Below are positions 32,876 to 46,004 of a stretch of DNA of 64,000 nucleotides, in pieces. The position numbers were made by a program, and so were the translations under genes. Origin of the DNA: Rostratula benghalensis (taxonomy: Eukaryota > Chordata > Aves > Charadriiformes > Rostratulidae); contig VXAI01000139.1 in NCBI GenBank assembly GCA_013399305.1, forward strand, positions 606,896 to 670,895. Reading direction: 5' to 3'. Below the pieces are notes generated by a model, which was not told where the DNA came from, did no database searches, and worked only from the letters and a program-made list of their open reading frames with translations. The first letter of the stretch is position 1. Each line of letters opens with the position of its first letter.

Positions 32876-35800
32876 AATTTCTTTTCACCTCCTACAGAAG
32901 CAAAATTAACCTCAAAGTAGTTAGGAACTTGTTTGGCAGTGTGTGTCCTGTTCGTTCTTTTTTGACATGCATCTACAGTGAAGGTTCCTCCTGCTGTATG
33001 AAGTCCACTGCTTTGGAGGTTTGGCTGGTCATTCTTCTGTTCCCTACTTCATTAATTTAAATCTCTCTCATCTGGGGTAGATACTTTGTGTTAGTGTATC
33101 TCCCTTTTACTGTGACCTGGATCCTGCCAACAAACTCATTCTACATCTTAGCACCAATGTATGCCAGCAAGTGTTTGTCCTCTGTTGTGTCTCTTCCTAT
33201 GTCAGTGTGCTTGACACCCCCAGTGACTTTCTCCTACTGCTGTTTGTTGGCTGTGTTCAGTTCCCCTGTGGCCACTGGGGTTCTGGAATGTGTTCCTGTC
33301 TGCTTGTGGCAGAGCAGGGGTTAGCATGCTGATAAGCACAGCAGTGCCGTGGTGGAGATAAGGGATAGGCAGATGAGTGCAAGAGGATGAAACCAGGCAT
33401 TGGGTCTCAGCTGTAAACATCCTTCAAGTTGGGCTTCCATTGCAGTTTTTTTCCAATGCCAAGCCTTGCGATTATGGGAATGCTTGTGGGTTTTTTTGGG
33501 GAAGGGTTTTTTTGTTTTCCTTGGTTATTGCTTCTTGACCAACATCACCAAAAGTGTAATGCCATGTGGTTTTGGCATTGGAGTAATGTGAAATATGTCT
33601 TTTCCATTTTAAATCTTCCCTGTCACTGGGAGGGAGGATGATAAATTAGCAGTTGAAAGTTGTTCTAGGATGGAACTTAGTAAGGAAATGCTCAGTTCAA
33701 GAATAATGAATGTCTTTCAAAGTTTATTTTCTTAAAGGTTCAATGCATCAGATACTTGACTTTAAAGATGCTCTTATGCGGGGGAAAGTGTGTCTAATTA
33801 TGGAGCAGTGCTATGATGCATTAGTTTCTAAGGTGTACTGATGGTTTTGCCTTCTTTTTCAAGTTCACTCTCAAGAACTACATGCAACAGCCTTTGTGCA
33901 TGCACAACGTTTTTTGATTATTCAGATAATTCCTAATGTCTTTTCTGAGTGTACAGATGTTGGGTGTGTGCTTGCTAATGGAGTTGTAATCCACCTGGCT
34001 TTGTTTGAGACCATGAATTATCTTTTGCTCTGCTTGCTTAGATTTCGTTGCCTATGTTGAGTTTTAGGAGGCAAGTTAAGCGTATCCCACTGATTTACTT
34101 ACATACATAAAAGGGAATGGAAATGCATCCACTGAAAACTGCATTAAAAGAATGTTAGGGTTGTTACTGCAAATGAGACTGGGTAAATAAATTTGCTGTT
34201 GGCTGTAAAGTTGGACCATAGGGTCTGCAACAATCAGATGCAAAAGTCTTGGGTAAAAAAGGTAGTTAATTGGGACTGCTTTGTTGTCCTACTGTGTGCT
34301 GGAGGGAGGAGGAGGGAAACTAGTACATAAAGATCTTTCTTCGGAGTCAGTCCTGCTATTCCATCTACCTGTGGCCCATCCTGACCTGTAGAGAGAGGAA
34401 ACGTAGATGTCTGCACGAAAGCAAAGAAAATCCTTTTCATCCCCAGTGTCATGCCAGGTGTCGTGATGTCTCTTTCCCATGCCAACTTGTAGGTCTGGAG
34501 TCACTGGAAAAGAGTTTGGAATCTTGTTTAAACTTCTTCCAAGTGAAAGGATCACTTGGCTTCCTGCTGCATTCTTCTCTGCATTGTGGTTCAAGAAAAT
34601 GCCTTTCTTCTAAAATGGAGGGGAAGCCTTGGAGATTATGGAAAATAACATAAAACAGTATTTCAGCCAAGTGAATTTGAGTGAAGAAGTCTCACTAGAG
34701 GTAGGCAGTAAGGAACTGTCAGAATGGTAATTCTTACCTTGAGCATGTGGGAATTAAGCACTTAAACTCATATTTAAATTTTCTTCAGCATTTTTTTTCC
34801 CTCCAAATAAAGTATCTTAAATGCAAAATATACACGGGCAATGATCCTATCTTCAGGGCTGTTAATTTGTAACACAGAGGTTGGCTGTGATGTATGTGAT
34901 TTTTAGGCCACCATAGTTCTGTTCATAGAGAAGATGAGGTGCAAGCTCATGAGTGCAAACACTATGAGAAACTCTGGTTGAACCATTGAGATGTGCACAT
35001 GGGTGCAGGACCTATGAATAGGTGGCAGGCACAAGCTGAAAAAAACTCACCAGACTCTGGTACTTACTGGACCCTTGTGGGAGCTGATCCAGTTTGCTGA
35101 TCTGGCTGAAAATGAGCAGGCTTTTTGAGTGTAGTGGTATGTGTACAGGATTAGTGAGTTGCAGTGGCTCACAAATGGTTAGGCATGAAAGGTGATGCAA
35201 GGCAATCTGTAGCAATGTGTGTTCACAAGTAAGGTAGGAATAGGGTTGAAGGAAGGACATTCCTTTGGCGATGTTAATTTAGCTTGCACCATTTTGTAAA
35301 GCTGCATGCCTTAAAAAGCTGGCTTATCTGGCAGAGCAAGTGCTCTGTTTTGTCTCTTGGACTTCTAGTTTTCTTGCTACTCTTGCCAGATCACATCTCA
35401 GATTAGATTCCTTGGTGGCAGATCGTTACTTACATGAAAAATTTAAGGAGTCTTGGTGGACAGGAAGCAGATTGTGACTCTGTATAGCTAAAAAACTTAA
35501 CTAGAAGAGGAACTTTGTGTGGTCCCAAAAATGTCTGGTTTGGGGAGATAATATATGACCTAGTTTCTTTACTTTCATTCCCAGCAATTTACATCTGAGA
35601 GAATTTTCTTAGTTTTTTCTAGGTGAGTTGGGAGACCCATCAGGAAGGTTGTTACTCATGTTTGTCAGATATACCATGGGAAGTTAGGTTAACTTGTGCT
35701 TGTTTGAAATAGTTGCAAAATCATAGCCTGTTTGCATCTTCAAAGGAAGAAGCAAAATGACTTTTTTTTTTTTTAAATTAAGTGCAATGTATTCCCTCAG

Positions 35801-36959
35801 AAAGAAAGCTTTCTCCTGACTTCTTCAGGAAGAAAAATCTAGGTCATCCTTCTTCTTTGTCGTCTTGGAGTTAGTCATGTTGTTATTAATTGGGATTAGA
35901 TGCTTTTTGGACTCTCTTCCATCTCATTGCTCTTCCAAAGTCTCTTCAAGTTAGTCATGGGAGGTGATTAAATCATTGCTGAAATACCCAAGAGGTTATT
36001 TCGTTCTGCCATCTACTTTGGCAATGAATATTTGCTTTGAAATTTGGCTCTGCATCATGGTCTTAATACTTCTGATGCAGTGGTGTTAATGCTTTGGTTA
36101 TATTACTCTTTTGTTTTAAAACTGACATATTGAGAAAATCTTTTCTCTCTTGAGCTATCAGTTTGTGTGTCTGCTTAGGAAAGGTGCAGGACTCTATTCT
36201 TCATTTATCATAAGTACTTTTCAGAAATTTAAGTTGTTGTGTTCTGAGATGTAACCTTGGCAAAAGGAAAGCTATTATTTATAAGCTGGTTCTCCAGTCA
36301 GTTGAAAAGTAAGTTATCTTTTCTTGCTTCTGAAAATTGTCTGGCTAAATCTGCAGCTTGGAGTCCTGAATATGGCTAATGGGTTTGGGTACCCAGTTTG
36401 AGGAGTTTACCCTTTTTACTGGATAAGCATTTAATACCATGGTAATAGTAAATATCCACTGTAGTAAATGTCCAGTACGATGATGGTCCAACACAGGTGT
36501 GGTTAATTTTTATGGTTAAAGTGTTCTCAAAAAGAAAGCAAACACCAAAACTTTTTAAACAATTTGATATTCATTTTTTAATTGCATCTGCTACATTATA
36601 GGTCAAGCTAATAATTCTGTGGGTTTGTGAGAAAGAAGGATGTTTGACTTGCTTCTAAGTGGTTGCATTAACTCCTATGTGCTAATAAGTGATACGCATA
36701 GGTTTAATATTTATGAAGTTAAGCAAGCATATTCCTGAGTAACTTTAAAAAGCATGTCTCAGTAATTGTAAACTCTCCACAGAAGGGATCTGAAAGTGCT
36801 CCCTTGAAGTACTCAGAAGTTGCATTTTTGTGTGCTCTTTGTTTGGGGCTTTGTTTGTTTTGGTGTTTTTCCCTAGGTCAACTGAAGATGAAGTCTGAAA
36901 AAGAGCTAGGTCAGCATTTTGGAAATTGAGTACTCCAGTGATCAGATGAGGTGAGGAAA

Positions 36960-36987
36960 TTAATAAATAAATAAATAAAAAAAAATC
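36960..36987 (+). repeat. (TAAA)n simple repeat and A run
   Basis: Four to five TAAA/AATA units followed by an A run. It could be the tail of a retroposon, but no body is recognisable upstream. Confidence 0.7.
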
Positions 36988-39611
36988 CTTGATATTCCAG
37001 GAAATGCGACAGGCATTGTGCTGATCTTGAGCTGTGGATGCTTAAGTTTCATATTGCTAGTTCCTTCGTTGGCTTAATGATATGCAGGAAACAGTGGATG
37101 TTTCTTCACAGAAAGGCCACACATGCAGTAATAAAAATTTTAAGTATTAGTCCAAAGAGTGAACTGAATTTTGTGGTGATGTCTACTTGGTTTTCCTTTT
37201 TTTAAAAAATGTTTTGCAAGAATTGCATTTGGCAAGACCAGATCTGACAGAACTTAGCAGGAATTGTCTCTATACCATGACAACATTAGACTTAAATTGT
37301 CATAGCTAAGAACATTTATTGGTGTTCTGAAGATTATATTCTAAGGTATTCTTCCTTTGAATATAAAACATATGGGGGGGGAGAGAACATATTAGGAAAT
37401 TCTTGCAGGGTTTTTTTTTTGTGTGGAATGCAGTTAAGCTCTTAAAGTGAGACAAGATGCCTCTGACACAAGGAACAATGAGCAAGTCATCTGCTAAATA
37501 GTTTTGCTCCAAACTGGGGAACACGTAGATAATGATTTTTGCTGTTCACACAGTCTTGCCGCAGTGATTGGCACTAAGGTTAAATGATAATGTCTAAGCA
37601 GGAGAATCCTGGGCTTCATGGGAACATGACAACTTTTTTGACATTAAGGAGGAAGATAAATGTTTCTGCTGAGAGGAAATAGTGGGATGGGGCAGACTGA
37701 GGAACAGCATGTGTGTTTGTGGGTTGGTTTATCTTTTTTTAAGGAAGCCATGGTGAGGTAAAAGTTCTCAAGCACTAAGAGTGTTCTACTTCCTAATTTT
37801 TATTCATGCCAAACAATGCAGCCAAACTCTCAGTCTCTCTGCCAGGGTGGCAAAGAAGGACTGATGTTCCTAGAGAGCAAAAAGCAAGGGAGTGGTTCGG
37901 CTCATGTTGACACCTTTTGACTGCTGAGCCAGAATGCAAAGTGTTAGGTCTTAATTGGGCAGGAAGGTTTGGCACTGGGGTTGGATGTATTGCAAGAGCT
38001 GCTGGCAGAGCTGGGGTGAAGAAGGAAGACCTCTGGTCCCAGGCATGTGCAGGCAGACAAACATTAAATGTCTTCGTCATCCTTACTTGCAATGTGTAAT
38101 GTATTTTCTGGAAAAAAAATAATAATAAAAAAATTGATAGCTTCCATGAGAATTAGGAGCTGAACAATCTGTAGGTGTTACCAATGACTAAATAATCTTT
38201 AGTGTGGGTATATGAATAGCTGTGTGTAAATAGAAGAGTTCAGGTTCTTCTGGCTGCAGCTGTCTGCAGGTTTAAGATGACCAAGAAAAAGTCTTCACAC
38301 ACCCTGGATGGTGTCAGGAAGGGCTGTCTGTGGCAGTTGTGTAGTTTGGTAAGCCTGTGACTGATGTGCTGTGAACTGGAGATAGGAGGCTGCTTTTACA
38401 TCCTCCAAATCCCTTTGTTCCAGGAAAAAAATGAAAAGTTATCTTTATTTTTGGGCTATGATTATATTCAGTAAAGGGAGAGAGAGAGAGGTTAGAGGAT
38501 GGAAGGCAATGCCAGGATAATGTGATGTTGCCATGAACACTTTCAGCTGGGCAGGGCTAGAGGAATTTAGGATCTGGAGAAGTACTTGTCTGTTGAACCT
38601 AGTCTAGAATTACTTGATTGAACCTTCTTGTTTTCCAGTCTTGAAGCAACACCTGTCCTAAAGTTTTGCTAAACAAATCCTTGATTTCTGTTCTGTCTTC
38701 ATGATTTTGGGGAAAGGTAATACAAGATGGAATGGCACATGTGGCCAGAACTCCACACGGAAAGCATCTCGATAACGTATGAGTGGAACAGCCACCCTTG
38801 GAGATTTATTCCTTGGATGAGGTTAGGGAACTTGAATTGCATGGGTTCCTGTGGGAACCTTTGCTGCCAACTGACATTTGGGAAAGGAGCCTTCTGTTCT
38901 GCAAGGAATGTGTGACTGAAAAACATTTTGTGGCTTTGAGGGCACTGAAATGCTGATGTGGAGTCCAGAAGGGAGGTGGACTCCCAGTCTTACTGTGTGG
39001 CAGTAAATGAGCAAAGGTCATGGGGGGACTTGTTTGGAAAAAGGGGTATGACTACGGGAGGACTTGGGAGAAGTGATGACTGGGCTAGAGAAACATTTAA
39101 GGCTGTCTGGGAAGACTGAGTTAAAACTGGAGCCAAAGAGCCATAGAGGTTCTAGTTGAGGTCCTAGGAGGATGAATGCCCGGGGAGCTGGTGGCTGTGG
39201 GAAGATCAGAGGTGAAGATAGTGAGCATCTGTGTATGTTTGCACTTGCATGTGTGGTGAAAGGGGTGTCAAAATGGAAAGGAGCTGAGCAAGGAGTCTGT
39301 GCTTGGATCCAGAAGTCTTGGTTGGGGAAGAGGTTGTCGCTCTCATATCTTGCCTTCCCTCATTTGGCGGGAGCAGCACCTGGGGTGCTTGCCTGACTTC
39401 CCTGGGATGGAGTTGGCCGAGTTCCTGGAGCCCAGCATCTCTCAGGGGCTTTGGCTGCACCGGTTGGACTTCCCTGCAAAAGTGCAGCCTTTGTGCAACT
39501 GCTCCTGCCTTCCCCAGGAGCTCTGCTTTGAGCAGAGGAAATCCTATATAGAGCTAATGCTAATCACTCTCAAATCAGGAATGTGAAATTTGGACATGCT
39601 TTAAGCATTAA

Positions 39612-39690
39612 TTATAGGGGCTTAATTTCCTTATCTGGTACTGTGGGGATAATACTACCTCATGGTAGTTTTGAGAAGGTCAGTTATTTA
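39612..39690 (+). repeat. MIR-like SINE fragment
   Basis: The order GCTTAATTTCCTTATCTG, then GTGGGGATAATACTACCTCA, then GGTAGTTTTGAGAAGGTCAG follows the MIR 3' part ('cttaatttccttatctgtaaaatggggataataatacctacctcatagggttgttgtgaggat'). It is diverged and short. The ORF over 39583-39972 starts in this repeat and is not judged to be a gene. Confidence 0.6.
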
Positions 39691-42600
39691 ATGCTGACTG
39701 TGCATGCCAAAGAAAACTGGAGGGGAAAAAAAGTAAATGTGTCACAGCAGGTTTTGAACAGGGGAGAACAAATGAGGTCTGAAGACAAACTGACAGTGCC
39801 TGCATGCATGTTTGTTGGGCATTGCCTATGCATGGGGCTGAAAGAGGTGGCAGTCCTAAGAGGTTGGAAAGAGCAATCCTACATCCTAATTCCTGGCAGG
39901 CCATGGGCATTATCTGTAAGGAAAACAAATGAAGCCCAGGTTGTGCGTTGCACAGACTTGTCAGAGGGATAACGTGGCATTGAAGCCTCTATCCTGCTGC
40001 CTGACTTGGGTAAACCAGTAAATATCATGGAGAGTGGATGGAGAGGAGCTGAGGAATGGCCTGATTGCATAAGCCTTTTTTCCAAAGGAAACTGAGATAA
40101 TGTACTGTGGTGCTATAATACATGATATATCATAGTGCATGACCGCAAGAGGGTTAGACCACTTGAATTCTCACTTTTGTGTTTTTGTTTTTGCATTTTT
40201 TCATGTAGCATGGTCATGGGTGTTTCACATATGGATATTTTAACTGTCTTGCTGATAATAATACAAGCTCAGTATGCAACTATATTTCTAGTATCTAGTT
40301 GGTTTTCAGTCACAGGTCTTTGGGTTTCAGACTGTGCAGTAAAAATAAGGCTGCATTACTGCATGTCTTAGATACAGACTTGCACAAGAAGTTACATCTT
40401 GCTGTTTGCTAAGTAAGACTTCACTTCCAATACTCGTTATGTCTTTTTAAGTGATGATTTTAAAAAGATGAATGTGCTATTAAGTGAGCACACAAACCCA
40501 TACAGAGCCTGTATTTTACATGAACTTGATCTTTCAAACCTGACTTCTAGCTTTCTACCAGTTCCCCTCTGCTTGAGTGTCAGTTGTATAATTGACAAAT
40601 GACAATGACAAAAGAGAAGTGCTGATCTGAAAGTAATCACATTGAATGTAATGGACTACAGTCACTTTCTTTTACACCTAATTAGTCCAACAGTTTATTT
40701 TAAGATCCATGGGGTTTTAGGTGTAATAGAAAAATGCAAAGTTGACCGAAGGAGAATTGCCCTAACATTTCTTTCTACTCCGTGCCCTTCCTTCACAAAT
40801 ACAGAAGCAGCTGTATCATTAAAAATTTAATGAAGCTTGCATCAATATAATGCTGTGCCTCTACGTTCTCTGAAATGCATTCATATTTAATGGGCTTCTA
40901 ATTCTAATTTCAGGTAACAGGAATAACTGAATATAACCATAAATCTGATTTGTTTGTGAACAGAATGTCCTGTGTCGTTTACAATTCGTAAAGTAGCCAT
41001 TGATGACCAGTGTGGTGAAGGAACTGTACATCTGAGCATCAAGCAGCTTCTATTTAAATTGGCTTTTGACTGCATTTTGTAGTTTCTTAAAGATGTTTTG
41101 TCTCAAGATTTTTTTTATTAAAAATTAGCCTCAGCAAACAGAAGCAATGACTTTAAATCAATGAGGTTCTTGTCTGAGTGTTATATTTGAGTATTTCTGT
41201 TTTATGGTTTAGACTGTTATTTTGTTGTGTGTGGGGTTTTTTTTTTTTTCTTAGCAAGCTTAAGGTTAGTTCCTTAGTTAAAAAGTACAACAGTGGGAAA
41301 ATACTTTGGATGGATGGGAGAATTGATAATACTGAACAAAATATGGAGTTGTGTTTCATTCATTACAGAAGATGGAAATAGCCTAGGAATAACTGGAAAT
41401 ATCCTACTACACTCTGGACAGTCTTAAACTGAGTATTTCTGTGAAGCATCAAATAATGTTGCACTGCCAGGCTTGGCTGGAAGAAGCAGCAAGGTTTGCT
41501 TTGTTCCTCCTTGCTGGGAGTGAATTGTAATGCTGAGAAGGTGATACTGTTTACCAAATTTTAGTCCATAACATCACCTGTGAGTATATAATTACATTTT
41601 CAATTAGAATAAGAAAACATTAACACTAAAACATTGGTTTGATCATGTGAAAATACTTCATTGTTTTATTTGTGTAGCTTAATTTATGGTCCTTTAATTG
41701 TTTCACATAATCTAACCGACATTTATCCATTAATATTTGATTTGTGTGTTGGAAGTTAATTGCGGAAAAAGGCCATATATATAATGTGATGCCATTAAAT
41801 TTAGAAACAGAACAGTTAGTAACTATGTGCATTCTCTACTACAGATAGTATTGCCTTTGTAATAATAAAAAAGGTAATGTAAAAAATGGTATCCATGCCA
41901 TCTGCTTTCTTGGAGTATGCAGTTTCCTATTTCATCTATGAAGAGCTTTTCTAAAAGGAAACCTCTATATAGTACGAAGAGAAAGCTGCACTTGCATGGC
42001 ATGTGTTACTATCCTGATTGCTTTTGACCATTCTTATTTTCTTGCATTAATTTACTTGATGCGTTACACTAGCAGGGCTAGTCAGATGTTTTCTCACAGG
42101 TTTTTTTTTTTAAAATCCAATTTTTAATGGATATTTTAGCAGCCTCATGAATGGAACGAGACACTAATTAAGTGGGTATTCTTACTGTCTCAGATACGTG
42201 TAGCAGCCCCAGAATTTCATTCAGTCTTTAGCAAGACTTAATACATGACCTTTGTGGTCTCCACTAGGAGCAGAGTAAGAGAAGTTTTGGGACTGACATC
42301 TCTTGGTGGTGCAGCTCTGGAGCCCACATCCTCAGTGCACCCCTCCAGGTGCCACTGGCAGAGGCTTGTGGAGTCTGTGAGAATGGCAGTAGGCAGCCAG
42401 CTGGGATGGGGCAGCAGTGATCTTCTGCCTCTTCGGCCAGCTCTGTCCTGCTGTGATTTGAGGCCTTGCCCAGAGGAAGCTGCAGCAAACGCAGTGCAGC
42501 CTGCAGTCCCTGCAGCAGGGTAGGTTGTAACCCCAGGCCTTGATGCTTTCCCAGTCCTCAGTGTGTGTCCCTGCAAGAATGCTACTTTTTTTACCTCATG

Positions 42601-45600
42601 AATTCTTCCCTACCTGATTTTTTCTTTTTTTTTTTTTTTTTTGAGGCTTTCAGAAACTCTTCCCTTAATAGAAGAGATCTGGTGTGGGCAAATAAACCTG
42701 ACATCTCCTGAAGTAGGAAGCTTGCCTGTACTAGACTGTTCTAGGCATTTCATGCTGGGCAATGTCAGATGTGTATCAATGACAGACACTGGCACTGTGT
42801 ACTGACACTGTATTTACTGAATTTATGATGGCTAATTAAAAAAAAAGAATTTTTAATTAAAATTCTTGTTTTCTAGCCATTTTGGATGTGGAGTAGTACA
42901 ACAGTGGAACAAATGAAAGGACTGTGTTAAAAAGACTTGTTGCAAAACACCAGCTGGGTTCATTAGGTGCTTGAATGCCAATATGGCCTCACTCATGCAA
43001 GTAGCCTGTGGAAATGGTGAGACTCCTCATGTGACGCCCATACTATTTATTTTCACTTCTAAAAACCATCGCTTTTTCTGACAGTTGTTTTTCTGTCAAA
43101 TAGTTCACTTAACACAGACAAACTATTTAAGATAAGTTGATAGTGGTAGATTTGGAGTTTTTCCTAATGCAGTCACTTTGCATAGTTGGTTTGGACTGGT
43201 AACAGTAGAAACTGAAGGTGGCTCAGATGAGGGAGAGGTGTGGAGAACTTTGTTTTGTTTTCTTTAAGTATTACTAGTTCAAAGGTCTTAAATGCCTGTC
43301 ATTCATCTTCTCCTGAGAAACATCATGTGTTTTACTTGCCAGTCTGAAGCATTGACCTGTTTTGACTAGGCCAGCTTTCTTTTAGGGATTGTAATAAATA
43401 TACCAGTTCAGCTTCATGATGAGAGAGTGGAGTTTTTTTCATGCAGGTTTGGAGGGATTACTTTAATAAAACTGTTTCTTTCCCTAATTTCTGCAGATTT
43501 TTTCCAGATTCTTTTAAAGATAACTGAGTATTTGTACATGGAGTCTGTTGAGGTGTGTATAAATTGCACCTAAAAGCTACATTCTCCACTTTATTTTGGA
43601 GTTTAGTGCCCACACGTTAGAAAAATGCTGAAAAAAGGATTATTTGTTCAGTTTTAGCATGGCTCCTCTCTATATAGTAGCATAATATTACTGATATAGA
43701 ATGCTGCTTTTCATCTTGTAGGACCTGTTTTGTACCATATTCAGGGAGTATTTTCATCAGTTATTTTCTGGACATTATCAAGCATATGCAGTGAATAAGA
43801 GGATCATTGATTTCTTCCTTTTCTGTAGTGCTCAGTGTCTGGATAGAAAACCTTTTTATGCCCATGTATTTCTCCTATGATATGAAAGCATTCCTACCTC
43901 TCTTACCGATGAGAAAAATCATTGCAATTTTACAGGGATCTCTAAATTTCAAAGTGTGCTATAAGGGGAATGTAAGAACTTTTTTTTCATGTACCCTTCA
44001 CCTTCAAGCACACAACGTGCTTCCACAGCAAGCAGTAATAGCCTTTTGAGAACCTCATGATGAAAAATGGGAAACTTGGGCAGTGCCAGTCCAATGAATA
44101 GCTGTTGGACATTCCAGAAATGAGTATTTGTTAGTTAAGGTAATTATACTTCAGCTTTGCTGTGTTTTTGGAGTGTTTTAGAGGTTTTATTTTGTGTTAC
44201 AACATTGAGCACATACATAGATGACTGGTGATTTGTGCAACCTAGTGTTTGGGCAAGTAATCCACTGGGTCATCTCAGTGCTACTGAGCAAGATTAAAAT
44301 GGAAGTTTTGGTCCCGGGGGAAAAGAAATAGGGTATAAAAAGAAGCAGTAGAGTTTCAAAAGGAGTGGGGTTATTAGGGGCATGAGGGGTTTTTGCCCCC
44401 CTTTTTTTTTTTTCCTCCTTAATTTTTCTGTTATACTTTATTGCCCACCCTCACCCACAGTTCTATTGGCACATCTGAGGGGCAGCCACGGGCAATGTCA
44501 GTCCAGGTACGGGGAGGAGGAGGAACGCAGTGATAAGGCTTGTTTAGCCACCAGATAAAAACTGTTGTGAGTAACTGTTCTCTCTGTGACTTTTCTGTGG
44601 GTCCTCTCTGTGTTTTCAGAGATACTTTGGCAGCCATGTCTAGTGCGGGTTTTGTCTATGCATTTTTAAGCTGAATCATGAAGAAAAGGGTTGGGCTTTG
44701 TTAAGCACCTGTGGTCATGCCTGTACAATGATATTACTACTGCTTGTGCTCAGGATGTTAGGACTCTTCTCATATTCTGCTTCTAGCAAAGAGGGGCTCT
44801 GTGACTGGTCTTGGTGGTGTAAAATAGTTTTATGCTTTGTATGTGAAGACATCAGATGTCACTGGTCTTGCCTTTTATGTAGGTGATGGGAAGAAAAGAT
44901 GAGTAGTGGCGTGGGTTAAAAAAAAATAAGACTGTGTTGACCTCCACTTGAGTCTCCCTGGTCACTGCACCTAATCAAAGTCCAGGTGCTCCCTGTTTCA
45001 TATGCCTGTCCTATCCTCGTGTTCCTGCCTTTTTTTCTTTTTGACATTGAATTTAGCCAGTTGAGGGAGGTATGATCCATTTTAGGATTTTAGACTAGTT
45101 ATCAGCTGAATTATTTCCTTGTACTGTTCCCGGGTGTCTGTGCTGTTGTATAAGCACTAGGACTTGAACATAGAGGGGAAAATATGGCAGCATAGATATA
45201 AAACTAGGATAAACTACTGTAGGACTAGACTCTACCATACATACAGTAGCCATGTGTGATGCCAGGGGAAGAAAAAAAATCTGTATTAGGTGCTTGTGTG
45301 GTTTTTTTGTTCTTGGTTTCAGTGCTGTGCCAGGAGACTGACTGCCTTGGTAGCATTCCTACAGCGTCAAGTGGCCACGTCGGTGTGTGGCAGCCATGCA
45401 GAAAAAAAACCTTCAATCTCAGATGATCCCACACAATTTCCCCAGTACAGACTGTGGGAGTTAATATGTTTGTTTTAGTTGACAGCCTAAGCATGCAGAG
45501 GCCCTGCTTTTCTTTTGCTCAAGCACTGTCTAGCTTGGATTTGGATTTAGCTTAAACAAATTGCGAAGAACGGGCTCTTCATGTTATGTAAAGTTTATGT

Positions 45601-45945
45601 TCCTGAAAATAAAAGGATCATTTGTGGAATACTGGAAGTCTTGGAATTTGAAAAAAAGTTAACTTTCTCCTTGAAGTGGGGAGAGTTTTCACATTGCATT
45701 CACATCTTTTCATAATCCTTTAAAGTTTGACCAGGGGGATTTGGTTTACAGTGGCCTTCTAGCATTGTCACCAGTGTGAATGAAAAGCTGGTACAAGATA
45801 CTACTCGAGAGAATGATCACTGCACACTGTGGTACTTTGTAAGAGCAGTGGCTTTTGGTTTATATATTTTTTTCTTCTCAATAAACAAAAGTGAATATAG
45901 TGCAAACCAAAATCTGTTTGGATTGTAGTGGGAATGACAATGCAG

Positions 45946-46004
45946 NNNNNNNNNNNNNNNNNNNNNNNNNNNNNNNNNNNNNNNNNNNNNNNNNNNNNNN
46001 NNNN
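45946..46004. other. Assembly gap (59 Ns)
   Basis: Fifty-nine Ns inside MNAT1 intron 1. The flanks (AATGACAATGCAG and GGAGCGGTG) are not repetitive. Confidence 1.

Noticed and set aside
36870..36952. CCCTAG then a short open stretch then GGTGAGG, exon-like
   Set aside because: An acceptor- and donor-like pair is present, but the enclosed peptide does not match the MNAT1 RING or any known exon, and it contains stops.
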